A stretch of 64,000 nt of DNA from Mytilisepta virgata (GCA_028015205.1 CM051512.1:21483139-21547138); one strand, 5' to 3'. Positions 42,160-60,985 are shown, numbered from the stretch's first letter. Notes: generated by a model not told the origin, from the letters alone. Numbers and translations: made by a program.

Positions 42160-42262
42160 ACAAACACTCGATTCACACGTTGCAAACACACGTTTCACAC
42201 GTTACACGAACACTATTCGCAAGTTAAACGGACATGTTACGCACATTTCTCGATTATGTTGG
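42160..42262. repeat. CACG-rich ~20-bp minisatellite, array 2, unit 2
   Basis: Same array as 16180-16280, more degraded (for example AAGTTAAACGGACATGTTAC). Confidence 0.72.
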
Positions 42263-42940
42263 CGATTTACACGTTCAACCAAGTGTACCCAGACATCCAA
42301 AATCAGCACAGGGATAAATATGCACGATTCATTTGTACATAAATGAAAATCAGATTTGTAGTTGGATCAATGTAAAAATTTACAAAAATTCCGCTTTAAT
42401 TGAAACTATTTAAGGTATGGATAAAATGGACACCAATAGACACATTTTGTCCAACAACACCACATATAACATTGGGGTATTTTGCTGCAGTAATAATTTA
42501 TGTAAGTCAGTAATATTCATGTTATCCACACGCTATATAACAATAGAGATCAAATAAACTGTTAAAATGTACATGTAATCGTACTAAAAACAGCGGAGCT
42601 TTTGGATTTTGACGACCCTTCAAAGAAATTGTCGGAATTTTTAATGGCTTGAAGCATAGCTTATGAATGTAATTACCTGAACATTTCTGTATTACAAAAG
42701 TCTAAATTAGTAATCATCTGAATAAATCTGCAAGGAAAAATATATTTGCCATTCTATCGACGCCTCATATCAGTGACCCGGTCGCACATGATCACTGTCT
42801 CCACTTGTGACATGTGTTACAAAACCCAGACGGATCATGCGCGATTCGAGATTCGACATTCGATATTAAATAATCCGATTTCTAAATTTCTGTCACCGAT
42901 CATTTATATTCGACTGAGGATCAGTCTTATCGTTAAAATT

Positions 42941-43291
42941 GACCGGTGGTCTCGTGGTAGCGTGCTCGCCCAGAGCGCGGAACGTCGCAGGTTTGATCCC
43001 CGCCGGGTCAAACCAGACATAAAAAATACTATTTGCTGCTTCTACGCCAAGCACGCGGCATCTAGGAGTAAAAGCAATGAACTGGTCGACTGAGAGTCAG
43101 GATAATGTGTCCAGATGGGGTGCTATGTCTTCTTGTGGACTAATACATCGTGCGCTAGCACGTTGAAAATCCGGCTTTGCGTGTCGGTCCTGTACACAGC
43201 AAGGTTCATATTCATATCATGTCAACATGTTTTCGTCCTGATATGCACTTGATGATAGCCACTGGGCGTTAAACAATAATTCACCCACCCA
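42941..43291 (+). mobile_element. tRNA-derived SINE B, unit 2, A box intact
   Basis: The head includes GGTGGTCTCGTGGTAGCGTG (A box) and GCAGGTTTGATCCC (B box). Target duplication: TCTTATCGTTAAAATT at 42925-42940 and a one-mismatch copy at 43292-43307 (16 bp). Same site as in unit 1, about 270 bp upstream of the FMO start. Confidence 0.9.
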
Positions 43292-43533
43292 TCTTATCGT
43301 TAACATTAATATTGAAAGAAGCACCACATGCCCCTTAAAAACTTGTCTTATTTCCGTTTGCTGTAAACTGCTATATTTTTCTATTTCGTTTTCATAAATG
43401 TTGGTAAAAAACGGCAAAACATACCTTATTTGCCATAAGACTTACATCTATGCCTGTGAACAAATTGTGTCAAGATAAAAACTGTTTTAATACATTTAAA
43501 AAGCAAGTAAATGTGTTCATGTATATTTTGCAG

Positions 43534-43560
43534 ATATTATACGAACACAGCAGTTAAAAT
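43534..43560 (+). other. Putative 5' UTR segment of FMO copy 2, after a splice acceptor
   Basis: The same acceptor-like TTTTGCAG ends at 43533, with an identical 27-nt leader to the ATG. Conservation in both copies supports a noncoding upstream exon, but its position is not visible. Confidence 0.45.
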
Positions 43561-50138
<6,578 letters not shown>

Positions 50139-50212
50139 TGACGAATCAGTTGTAGGCAATTGATGTTTTTTACTTTTTAGTTGACTTGTTAGAATATTAT
50201 TCAGATGCATAG

Positions 50213-50218
50213 AATAAA
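50213..50218 (+). promoter_or_regulatory. Polyadenylation signal AATAAA, FMO copy 2
   Basis: AATAAA lies 75 nt after the stop codon, at the same spacing as in copy 1. Confidence 0.6.
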
Positions 50219-50623
50219 ACTATTTTTTTCCTTTCGAATATACGCTAAACTGAAGTTCTTAAATATGGGTTAACTGATTGTCTCTTGACCAAAGCAGAAT
50301 CTTTTTGTTTAATTTGATTTTCTATAAAGCATATTGATTTACTTTCAGTTTAGGAACCTTTTCTATCTTTGTTCAACCTTGAATGAGTTCGAGAAATTAG
50401 TATTTTAAATAAATATGATGTTGATAAAGAGTAGGTTGGGTTAGATTATTAAAACAATCTATAGCAATGCTTTAATATATTTACAATATATTTTATACTA
50501 TGTAGGACAACATTTATAGAAGAATAATAAATATGGACTACATCCGTTTACTTCTATAGGCCATACGCATATAGATATTGTTGAATTATTATATAATAGC
50601 TGAGAAGGCTATATCTAAACTAG

Positions 50624-51985
50624 AGGCTCTCAAGAGCCTGTATCGCTCACCTGTATTTAAATTTTCACGATTAAAATTTTAAGTGTTGCAGTCAATTTTT
50701 AAGTGAATTTTCCCAGAGGGTCCTATATTAAACTAAATTCAGCTGTGGCGACCATCTTGGTTGACAATACGAATGATCGGACACAATTCTGAACGAGGAC
50801 CCTCTAAAGACCAATGCTGCCAACTTTAGTTCCAATTGGCTCAGTAGTTTCAGACGAGAAGATTTTTGAGTGAATTTCCAATCGGTTCCTATGTAAAACA
50901 GGAAAAGTTCTGCTGTGGTGGCCATCTTGAATCACAGTTCACGAAATTGGACACATTTCTGAAAGAGCACCTCCTCAGTACCATTATTGCCAAATCTGGT
51001 TCCAATTGGTCAAGTGGTTTCAGACAAGAAGATTTTTCGATGGATTTTCCCATAATGCTCTATGATAAACTAATTTCGGCTGTGGCGGCCATCTTGGTTG
51101 ACAGTACGGGCCCATCGGACGCAATTCTGAAAGAGGACCATCAAAGGACCATTGCTACCAAGTCTAGTTCTAACTGACTTAGTGGTTTCAGACAAGAAGA
51201 TTTTTGAGTGAATTTCCCATAGTGTCCTATGTTAAACTAAGTTCGGTTGTGGCGGCCATACCATATGAGGGCCATTGCTGCCAAGTCTGGTTCCAATTGG
51301 ACAAGTTGTTTCAGACAAGAACATTTTTCAATGAATTTTCCCATAGGACACTATGTTAAACTAAGTTCGGCTGTGGCGGCCATCTTGTTTAACAGTCTGT
51401 TTCGACGACATTATTCTGAAGGAAAAACTCCTCAGGACCATTACTGCTAAGTTTGGTTCTAATTGGCCTTGTAGTTTCATAAAAGAAGATTTTTTTAAAA
51501 ATTATCCCCCTTTTTTATTTTTAGTAACAGCAGCCATGTCGGTTGGAAGTCGGGGATGCCGAAAATAATTCGGAAGGGAGCAACCCAAGGACCATTCCAC
51601 CAAAGTTTGGTCCAAATGGCCCAGTGGTTTCAGAGAAGAAGATCGTTAAACGAAAGTTTGTCTGACGCTGTCTTTAAGGGCAAAAACTCATACAAGGGGT
51701 CAACCAATGATTTTGGTTATGTTCATGTATTTGTAGATTTTACTTTGTTGAACATTTTTGCTGTTTACAGTTTGTCTTTATCTATAAAAATATTCAAGTT
51801 AATAACCTAAAACTGCAAAATTTCCCTAAAATTAACAATTCAGGGGCAAAAACCCAACAAAGGGTTCACCGATTCTTCTGAAAATTCAATAGCAGGTAGA
51901 TCTTGACCGGATGAACATTTTTACCATGTCATTTTTGCTCTAAATGCTTCATTTTTTGAGATATAAGACAACAAGAGTGGACACA
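50624..51985. repeat. Hairpin-led dispersed element with ~160-bp internal repeats, unit 2
   Basis: Same element as 21923-23330, starting with an identical hairpin at 50624-50639. One internal repeat has lost about 65 bp (CGGCCATACCATATGAGG near 51255), and the C/T tract is shorter. Confidence 0.75.
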
Positions 51986-52069
51986 CTACATGTCTCGCCA
52001 GAGTATGCATAGGACACAGAATAATGATTATCTGATACCCGACATTTTGCAAGTCAAAGAAAAATGTGT

Positions 52070-52520
52070 TAAAAGGAATTGAGGTCAAGGTCAAAAGGCA
52101 GGTGTCATACCGACATGTATCCAGTAAGAATTATTTATTGACCAAATATGGTGGGTCTAGGTATTAAAGTTGCTGAGAAATTGACGTAATCTCGAAAATG
52201 TGACAAAGTCACTCAAGCATGCAATTGAGATCAAAGTCTAGAGAGAGGTGTCAAACTTACATGTACCCACTAAGAACTATCTGTGAAATTGAGGTTAAGA
52301 TCAAAAGGCAGGTGTCAGACTGACATATAATTTCCAAGAACTATAATTGACCAAATGCAGTGCGTTTAGGTATTACAGTTTCTGAGAAATAGACTTAACC
52401 ACGAAAAAGTCACAAAGTCACACTAGCATGAAATTGAGGTCAAGCTCCCAAGCCAGGTGTCAGACTGGCATGTGCCCACTAAGAAGTATCTATAGACCAA
52501 ATATGGTTGGCCTGGTGTTA
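52070..52520. repeat. ~180-bp tandem repeat, about three degenerate copies, unit 2
   Basis: Same array as 23395-23870 with scattered substitutions. Confidence 0.75.
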
Positions 52521-52846
52521 CTGTCCACTTGCATGGAACTCGACAAACGGATCGACAAACAACTCTGGTAGGAAATATGTTCTTAAAGAAGAAAAAATTA
52601 CAAAACAGCAATAAAAACAGAAATGAAAAAGCTCGTTAAAAATCCGGCGTGAACTTCGTAAAAAATCATGTTGTCACAGGACAGCCACGGTGCATAAACA
52701 ATGATCGAGTTCGTTTGTGTCTATTTCTAGCAAATTTCAGTGCAATAGAAAACCCGTTTTGAAACATGAAATTGACCGACAGAGGTTGGCTGGCCATTTG
52801 TAGGTCACATGCCGAATCTCCCAGATATGACTGGAAAAATGACGGA

Positions 52847-53020
52847 TGATCATCACTACCAAAGTCTAAATTTTCTTGAAGTCTAAATTCCACATCGTTA
52901 ATTTCTGATGGTAGCTATGAGGAAATATGTAAGAAAAAAGATCGGTATGTGTTGTATGATGTAGTCTGAAGTAGCATTGAGGACAAGACCCTGTCTTGGG
53001 CCCCTCATTAGCATAAATAT
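52847..53020. other. ~170-bp segment present only in unit 2
   Basis: Unit 1 reads GACGGATGAATATCTGTTTTC. Unit 2 has extra sequence between GACGGATGA and AATATCTGTTTTC. It contains TTGAGGACAAGACCC, nearly the inverse of GGGTCCTGTCCTCAA found about 180 bp downstream in both units. Confidence 0.65.
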
Positions 53021-53381
53021 CTGTTTTCTAATTTTTACCATTTATTTGTATCATAAGGATACTAATATACCATCTATTTACTATAGTCGAATAACACATT
53101 GATAGTTAACATGTGTGTTATGTGTAAATATATTTAATATTAATATCACAGGGTCCTGTCCTCAAGCACCTGTGGTAGCATTGGTCCAGCAAACATTGGG
53201 TGTTCTTTAGTTTCCTTTCTGGTAACTCGAAGATTTTTATACACGATTGATGTTTCGTAAAAATTTCCAAGGTTAAAAGTTCTGTCGACACCTAAGAAAT
53301 GTTCTGTTTCTTCTTAGAAAGGTGCTTTTAGTCTGTCATTTGATTTTCGGTGTAACATATCATAGAAGGTACTTGATCTTA

Positions 53382-53714
53382 GAATAGAGAATGGAAACGG
53401 GGAATGTGTCAAAGAGACAACAACCCGACCCAAGAGCAGAAAACAGCTCAAGGCTGCCAATGGGTCTTCAATGCAGAGAGAAAATCCCGCACCCAGAGAC
53501 GGGCTTCAGCTGGCTCCTAAACAATAATGTATACTAGGTCAGCAAAATAGACGGCACACTAAACTACGAAACATAAAAATAAACCAAAATTCAAAAAACA
53601 CACAAGACTAACAAAGGCTAGAGATTACTGACTTGGGATAGGCGCAAAAATGCGCGGGACTAAACATGTTTTGTAAGATCGCAACCCTCCCCCTATACCT
53701 CTAGCCAATGTGGA
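53382..53714. repeat. Dispersed Mytilus-type repeat, unit 2
   Basis: Same block as 24558-24888, a few percent diverged. Confidence 0.7.
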
Positions 53715-53869
53715 ATAAACAAACACACAGTAAAACTCAGTTCAAAAGATGTCCGATTCCGATGTTAAAAAAAGGTAACAGAAGAAACTAAGCAAAATGA
53801 GAATGATCAATATATATTAACAAAGGACTACTAGCAGTTACTGACATGCCAACTCCAAACCTCAATTAA

Positions 53870-53935
53870 ACTGATCGATTGATTGATTGATTGTTGTTTA
53901 ACGCCGTGCTGGCGGTATTTCAGCCAATATCATGG
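53870..53935 (-). mobile_element. SINE 3' tail fragment, unit 2
   Basis: Same fragment as in unit 1, with a slightly longer GATT repeat tail (GATCGATTGATTGATTGATT). Confidence 0.6.
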
Positions 53936-54366
53936 CTGTTAAACTGATCCAAATATTATGTCTATATCATATAGAAAATCAGCCACAATTCCTCCCGTTA
54001 GGGGTTTCGTATCATGCCATGATAAATTATACGAGAAGAACATAACCCGTATCATGCCAACAACTGGTTTTAGAATAAATGTGTTTATTTCCGATGCAAA
54101 GACCCTATGAGTGAATCAATATTAATTTTACAAAATGCCATTTTTAATGACTTGACAACAGTATCGTAACTATATCCCTTATTGATAAATCTGTTTAAAG
54201 GTTTCATTAGCTTTGTGTATGATTTGTTGACGAAACGGGTGTTCATTGATCATTCCGGTGACGCTCAAAATTTCATCAGCGCCATTATTTGAATAAGACG
54301 ATTTTTTTCTCTAATTTATTTTTTGCATTTCTGATTTGTTTTGTATCTCTCTGGGCATGAAATGAA

Positions 54367-55125
54367 TCATCTCTGGCCATTTCTAAAAGAAGTCTTTAGG
54401 GTTTGTCGATGTACTTTCCTGTGAAATTTTCGGGTGTGTTCTGACGTTTTTCTTCTCTTCACTGCTCGGTAGTGAATACTTACCCGAATATTCATAAACA
54501 GCAACTGACGCAATGTGACGTGTTTCTTAAATGTTTTGTTGTTCTTTAAAGTTGTACTATACCGGTGCATTGTGAATATTGTGGTTGGGTCAGGTGGTGG
54601 TGATATTGGTATAAATAATGTCTTCCCACTTTGTCTAACTTTTGTACAATAAAGACCATATTTTTTGTTAAAAACTACTCGGAAGTTATCAGACAATAAG
54701 TAGTCTTGATGAAAAACCTTTCTTTTGGTAGAATCCATATACCACAGTCATCATAATACTTGGAGTGATTTGTAGATGAAAGTCTGTTTGCGTTGACTAG
54801 ATTGTCCACTAAAAACCATACGTTCGATTTGTTTCTGGGAGTTGAGTATTCAAAAACAATTTTCTTTTCCAGGATGGCTTCCAAGCACGTAAACATGGTA
54901 AAGGCAGATACATGTTTTCCCTCTTTAAGCGTATTTATATTTGCTTTTTTTGGAAAAGATGTTTCACTGTTTTCTAAGTAAGCTGTTGATTCTGATTGTT
55001 CTTTATCGCTGTCTTTTTTATTTTGTTTTTCAAAATCGTCGTTATTATGGGTCAGTTCTGGAGAAGATTGTTCATTTGTAGCTGGTTTGTCAAAATAATC
55101 ATCGTCGCTAAAGAAAGATGTAATT
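54367..55125 (-). pseudogene. Probable transposon-encoded protein remnant (Mutator-like?), unit 2
   Basis: The same reading frames as 25558-26310: 54896-54675 (with an acidic, Glu/Asp/Lys-rich lead open back to about 55120) and 54738-54367, overlapping in different frames. Residues such as FEYSTPRNKSNVWFLVDNL and PPPDPTTIFTMHRYSTTLKN are well conserved between copies, more so than the surrounding noncoding sequence. Confidence 0.45.
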
Positions 55126-55139
55126 TATTAAGAAGTATG

Positions 55140-55545
55140 TCCTTCTAGAAGTTTTTCAGGGGCCATTTCGTAGTCAGAATGTTTAACTTCGGAACGTTTA
55201 GCGTCATAATGTTGTTTATTCCCATTTCCCGAAACAGAAGGTTTTTTAGAGGCAAGATCATCGCCCGCAACGTCGCCAGAAATATTAACTGTATATTCTA
55301 AATCTGATTGTAAAAAGATCTTTGATGAAGGTTTGACATATATTAAAGATATGTTGCATTTCGGAAAACTGTGATACTACGGAACAAAAGATAAATCTAA
55401 TGCATATTTATTGCTTTTAAATACAGACACGAAATGGTTTGGTGTCCAAGAACCACCTCTGTTTGAAATTCTTGAAGAATTGGACCACATTATTTTTACA
55501 CTAGCTGTTGGTTCCCATACAGTGCTGACCACATAAAAATTCCGA
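55140..55545 (-). pseudogene. Conserved minus-strand exon-like frame, upstream part, unit 2/3 junction
   Basis: Here the frame runs on past VNISGDVAGDDLASKK and SVSGNGNKQHYDAKRSE to EKLLEGHTS, then meets two in-frame stops (TAA TAA) before SDDDYFDKPAT of the downstream part. The frame is therefore continuous across both parts except for the stops. A further 1-nt difference upstream breaks it near SFVPS. Confidence 0.35.
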
Positions 55546-55594
55546 AAAAAACAAAAAGTCGAAATATTAACCAGAAAATAAAATAAAACAATAA

Positions 55595-56460
55595 TTGGGA
55601 ACCAGCTGTGCTCCTATACTCGCCGATCTGTTTCTGTACTCATATGAGACGGACTTCATTCAAGGGCTACTACGTGAAAACAAAAAAGAAACTAGCCCAA
55701 TCCTTTAATTTCATTTTTCGTTATATAGATGACGTGTTGGCGTTAAATAACAACAAATTCCAAGACTATCTACATCTCATCTACCCCAGTGAGCATGAAA
55801 TTAAGGATACATCAAAGTCCGCTTCATATTTGGATTTGTTTCTTAAAATAGACAATGAGGGACATTTGAAGACCAAACTTCATGACAAACTGATGACTTC
55901 AACTTTCCTATTGTTAACTTTCCCTTTTTAAGTAGCAATATACCAGCATCGCCTGCATATTGCGTCTACGTTTCTCAGTTTATCCGATTTTCAAGGGCAT
56001 GCGTGAGTTACTCTGACTTTGACAAAGAGGATTACTGCTGTCACAATAGCTTCTTAACCAGGGTTTTATCAGGGATAAGTTGATGGCATCACTTATGATA
56101 TCACGAATTGATTCACCATTACAGTGTTCTAATATCTAAGATGATGTTGGACCTGTTCCCACTGTCGTAAGATTTCATGTGCCTCCACCGATTTGTGACT
56201 TCCACCGGATTGACGTTGTTGAACTTCACGACGGGTGCCGTATACGGAGCAAGAACTGCTTACCCTTCCGGAGCACCTGGGTTCACTCCTGGTTTTTATA
56301 GGAGTTCGTGTTGTTCATTGTTTTTTTAGTTTTCAGTGTTTATTTGTTGTGCTTGTGGTTGTTCATTTGTCTTCCCTGGTTTGTCTGTCCAATGGATTAC
56401 TTTTTTTTATTTGCTCCCTATGTATATATTTGTCCTCTTTTAATTCAAAGTGTAACATAT
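55595..56460 (+). pseudogene. Penelope-like element RT remnant, unit 3
   Basis: The frame at 55608-55931 has an intact YIDDVL and SYLDLFLKID and ends at the same frameshift as unit 1. A 6-nt in-frame loss separates TT and SKSA relative to the other copies. The 3' noncoding family sequence extends to about 56460. Confidence 0.72.
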
Positions 56461-56757
56461 TGTCGTATTTTTAGTGTGGGCGTATTGACAATGATATACG
56501 TAATCAATTTACCTGTAGGCAATGACTTCGAGAATCTAGCTGTAACGTCAGTCCACAAATTCAGTAGAACGATGGAAGCAACGTCTTAAGTTGGTGGCGG
56601 TTAAATTCGAAGTGAGTTTGAAATTCCCGCCGCTTGGTGTCGTTGTCTTTTAATAGTTGCGTTCGGAATAACACATTCAAGCTAATTCACCACAATATGT
56701 GTAAATTTTAAGCTATAAATGCATAGATAAATATGTAAATGAAAAGACATAATATTT

Positions 56758-57487
56758 TTTAGAATATAGCAAAGTGTTATCGACCAATGAAATTATAGGA
56801 TTTTATGTTTCTTAATTGTGAAGAATGAATGTAAAACATGTTCTAAGTAAGGGATTATCTTATTGTTTTCTTACCATTCAAAATAATGAATTCATATTAA
56901 TGATTTTCAACTGGCCCGAAGCACATTTATCACCTTACAGAATTTGTGAGTGAAGCTTATTAAAAATTGAATTTGAATTTGAAAAAAAAATAATAATGTT
57001 ACTTTTTAGAATTTGGCAAAGTGCTCTCGACCAATGAAATTATAGGATTTTATGTTTCTTAATTGTGAAGAATGAATGTAAAACATGTTCTTAGTAAGGG
57101 ATTATCCTATTGTTTTCTTTCCATTCAAAACAATGAATTCCTATTAATGAGTTACAACTGGCCCGAAGCACATTTATCACCTTACAGAATTTGTGAGTGA
57201 AGCTTATTAAAAATTGAATTTGAATTTGAAAAAAAAAATAATGTTACTGTTTAGAATATAGCAAAGTGCTCTCGACCAATGAAATTATAGGATTTGATGT
57301 TTCTTAATTGTGAAGAATGAAAGTAAAACATGTTCTTAGTAAGGCATTATCCTATTGTTTTCTTACCATTCAAAACAATGAATTCCTATTAATGAGTTAC
57401 AACTGCCCCGAAGCACATTTATCACCTTGCAGAATTTGTGGGTGGAGCTTATTAAAAATTGAATTTGAATTTGAAAATAAAAAAATA
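56758..57487. repeat. 247-bp tandem repeat, three copies, unit 3
   Basis: Copies start at about 56758, 57006 and 57251, each with the shared head and AATTTGAATTTGAAA tail. Unit 3 has one more contiguous copy than units 1 and 2. Confidence 0.88.
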
Positions 57488-57957
57488 TGTAACAGTTGTA
57501 GTTTTTAAGATCGGTATTGTTGAACGTTAAACATTATCAGACCAATGCAAAAAGAATCATCTCATTAAATCAATTAACCTACATCTTTATCTAAAGACAT
57601 TAATACTCTAAACTCAGATTACTTGACCCGCGGCTGGTAAGAATCCACATTAATTTTCAAGTATTGCGATATAATTAAACCTGGAGGTAAAATTAATATC
57701 AGAAATTAATATATAAAAGGTTGATTAATTCTTTTTATTTGATTTGAACATTTAAATTTTAGCTTATTACATGTACTTTATATATGAAGTAGTATTTAAA
57801 ATTATATAAACAGGGGGCATTCCCTGTGGAATAAATATAGTTGTAACTCATATTTTGAAATTTATTGATTTAAACTGTAAATAAACAAAAAGATAATTTT
57901 TACTTAAATGTTACATGTTTTACATTCATACTCACAATAAGGATATATCGTACTGAC

Positions 57958-58035
57958 AAAAAAAATAACAATCCAAAGATACTAATATTAGATATAGTAA
58001 ATTTATACTATGCTGTATACGACGCATTTTAAGGA
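57958..58035. repeat. Short dispersed repeat, inverse of 10090-10165, unit 3
   Basis: Same insertion as 2601-2680, same flanks. Confidence 0.8.
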
Positions 58036-58227
58036 GTTCAATACATGCTTAATTAAATAACATGCTTGTCAAGAATCAACACCATAGCAATGCAGGAAAA
58101 AATGAAAGGTCGAAATATTACCTTGATATTTAATTAACATTGCTAAAGAAAAAAAAATTCAAAGTATAACATACGTTTAAATTTTAAACTATAAATACAT
58201 AAATGAATATAGAAAGAAATAAAGAAG

Positions 58228-59270
58228 ACCTTTTTCAATATTGTCTGACAAGATTGTAAATTTTAACTAAATGTATAGCAGTGGGTGGTAATTTTCAAAG
58301 ATACTAAAATTGTGCTCTGCTCTTTAACTAATTATATGAAATAGTGTTATATATTATACCGCCGATTATACCAAAGTTTTATTTTTTGACACTCTGGATA
58401 ATTCCGGTCAGGATTTAAAAATTTAAAAAATTCTGCTGATTTTTATAAAGTACTGAGGAGAATTCATGTTGACTTCTCACAATGTTAAATGTATATATAA
58501 ATATGTATCATCATGATAACTTTCTTTTATTATTTTTGGATAATTGCTGGGGAGTCCCGGTTTACCGGCATTCCCGAGTCAACTCGCTGACAACAAGTGC
58601 TGGTTTACCAGGATTGTCACATAGAAGAGTAATCATGAGGGGGTGGAAAGGGGGGTACCTTTCTCCTTTCTCCCGCCCCTCGTCTCCTTTCTCCCGCCCC
58701 CTCTTTCCTTTCTCCCACCCCCTCTCTCCTTTCTCCCGCCCCTCTGCTTCCATCTCCCACCTTAACAACCGGATTTTTTCAGATCAATCGATTTTAATAC
58801 AAATTTGAATTAATATATGACCATATATAGGTGGCATAGGTCTTTATTAAAGCATATACTGATTTTACGAACAAGGCCTGCCTCCGACTCGTACGCAAAT
58901 TAATACACAATGTTGGAATGTTGTCAATGGTGTATTGTGCATGCCCCAATGTCAAGAAACTCATTTTTGATATGTATGGTCATGTATGAGGATCATGAAA
59001 TTAGACATAGTTTTTTATTGTGTCATCTCTATTTTTCCCTGTCCTCGAGAACACCTTACTTTGTATGGTCAAGTGGATAACGTAAATATTTTAAGGTGAC
59101 CTGGAAAACGCGGGGTTAAGTACATGTAATATTGTTTAGAGGCGGGAGTGTATCTCTCTGACATTGTCAGCATCCCTTCTTTTTAAATTTGTAGAAGATC
59201 GCCAAATACTTAGAGGAAACAGATACCCACATGTGAAGACAAAGCGGAAATGATGGGGTCATTTTAACTA
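58228..59270. other. Unique flank right of the array; no gene seen
   Basis: Similarity to units 1 and 2 ends at 58227. Short frames here either run through the minisatellite at 58656-58762 or lack any recognisable feature. Confidence 0.5.
58656..58762. repeat. Pyrimidine-rich ~19-bp minisatellite, array 1
   Basis: About five copies of CTCCTTTCTCCCGCCCCCT. The opposite strand carries repeated GGGG/GGG runs, able in principle to form G-quadruplexes. Confidence 0.93.
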
Positions 59271-59271
59271 G

Positions 59272-60665
59272 AGGCTCAGAGGGCTGAGCCTGTATCGCTC
59301 ACCTGGAATGAAAGCCATTGTTATTGATGTACCTCAAAGAGAGAAGTAACTTCTCACTATAATTATGAAGTGTGGTAAGCCTTGTAGGGACCAAATTATT
59401 CTGCATCAAGGTCCTTCTGCTTACAGATCAGTATATTCTTAAATTCAGTGGTTCTCCAGGAGATTTTTGCATGTATTTCCCATAGGGTCTTATGTTGACC
59501 TAAATCCTCTGCTGGTGGCCATCTTAAATGAAGGATTGACACCTTATGAGGAACATTCAGGCCATGTTTGGTTTCAAGCAATTCTGCAGTTCTGTAGATT
59601 TTTGTTATAAGCCATAGACACTTTCTGTCAAGTTTGGCTCTATTTGACCTAGCAGTTTCAGAGAAAAATTTTCTTTTAAATTAACCAATCAGAAACAGTT
59701 TTGGCCAAGCAGTTCCAGAGAAATTTTATTTTCAATTAACCAATCATAAACAAGAATTGTCAATGATCGGGACAAAATGAGGAAACTTTGTAAAGAACTT
59801 TCCATAAATGCTTCCTTCTAAGTTTCGTTCCATTTCGCCCAGCGACTTCAGAGGAGAAGATTATTTTATATCAGCCAAGCAGCTATATTTGTAGTGCGAT
59901 CATGACGAAATGAGGAAACTTTATGAAGGACCTTCCATATATGCTTCTTGTCAAGTTTTGTTCCATTTGGCAAAGCGATTTCAGAGGAGATTTTTTTTAT
60001 ATCAGCCAATCAGAAACAAGAATTGTCCATGGCAGCCATATTTGTAGTCCAATGGGGATAAAATGAGGAAATTTTGTAAAGAACCTCCCATAGATACTTC
60101 CTGTCAAATTTCATTCTATTTAGCAAAGCAGTTCCAGAGAAGAATTTTTTTTTTTTAATCAACCAATGAAATACAAAAATTGCCCATGACGGCCATGTTT
60201 GTGCCCGATCGGGACGAAATGAGGATACTTGTAAAGAACCTCCCATAGATGGTTCCTGTCAAGTTTCATTCAATTTTTCCAAGAGATTTCAGAGGAGAAT
60301 ATTTTTCTATATCAGCCAATCAGAAACAAGAACTCCCCATTGCGGTCATATTTGTAGCCCGATCAGGACGAAATGAGGAAACTTTATAAAGGACCTCCCA
60401 TATATGCTCCCTGTCAAGTTTTGTTCCATTTGGCCAAGCAGTTACAGACAAGAAGATTTTTGAAAACTCAGCCAATCAGAAACAACAATTGCCCATGATG
60501 GCCATATTTTTTGTCCGATCGGGACGAAATGAGCAAATTTTATAAAGGAACTTATATAGATGCTTCATGCCAAGATTAAAATGTGAAAAGTTAATGGATG
60601 GACTCGGACGGACGACAGACGCCAAGTGATGACAAAAGCTCACATGGCCTTTGGCCAGATGAGCT
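59272..60665. mobile_element. Hairpin-bounded non-autonomous element with ~155-bp internal repeats
   Basis: Left hairpin AGGCTCA-GAGGGC-TGAGCCT (59272-59291), then CTGTATCGCTCACCTGG. The interior has about six repeats with CAGCCAATCAGAAACAAGAA, GGCCATATTTGTAG and GATCGGGACGAAATGAGG, near 59870, 60000, 60160, 60312 and 60468. A right-end hairpin lies at 60637-60665 (AGCTCA..TGGCC-TTT-GGCCA..TGAGCT), preceded by GGACGGACGACAGACGCCAA. It is related to 21923 and 50624. Mobilisation class is uncertain: no target duplication or transposase was seen. Confidence 0.7.
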
Positions 60666-60879
60666 AAATAGGAAAACGTAACGGAGAGATAATTCCGTTT
60701 TGAAAGGATGATTTCTAGAAATGTTCGGAAATGGCAAAAATGGTTTGGGAAATATAAATGTTGCCTTTTTTCAAAGATTTGTCTATTTATTAGAACATTT
60801 AGTATCCAGTTTTTTCGTTCTTTTTACCTCTTTATTTTGTTTTCAACATTAAAGTTCGTCTCCCTTTGATAGTTCTCTC

Positions 60880-60985
60880 TCCTTTCTCCCGCCCTTTCTC
60901 TCCTTTCTCCCGCCCCCTCTCTCCTTTCTCCCGCCCCCTTTCTCCTTTCTCCCGCCCCCTTTCTCCCTGTCTCCCAATACCCTTT
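60880..60985. repeat. Pyrimidine-rich ~19-bp minisatellite, array 2
   Basis: Five copies of the same unit as at 58656-58762, same orientation, about 2.2 kb away. The outer flanks of the two arrays are inverted relatives (AATCATGAGGGGGTGGAAAG on the left, CTTTTCACCCCCTCAATCAT on the right). Confidence 0.93.

Larger units (their letters stand above)
39955..42924. other. AT-rich stretch without a gene, unit 2
   Basis: Corresponds to 14000-17005; holds the two CACG minisatellites and no supported coding frame. Confidence 0.5.
55135..58227. repeat. Tandem segmental duplication, unit 3 (partial, ~3.1 kb)
   Basis: A third copy begins in phase with the other two and follows them through the Penelope-like RT remnant and the 247-bp tandem repeats. 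It then stops abruptly: unit 1 continues past 'AAATAAAGAAG' near 2870 with its own sequence, while here the sequence changes after 58227. It therefore holds no FMO exon. Several markers (a block near 56100-56140 and the insert at 57958-58035) match unit 1 and are absent from unit 2. Confidence 0.9.

Noticed and set aside
58482..58808. Overlapping frames on both strands with Ser-Pro-Phe or Glu-Lys-Gly repeats
   Set aside because: They translate the 19-bp minisatellite; the same holds for 60849-61085.
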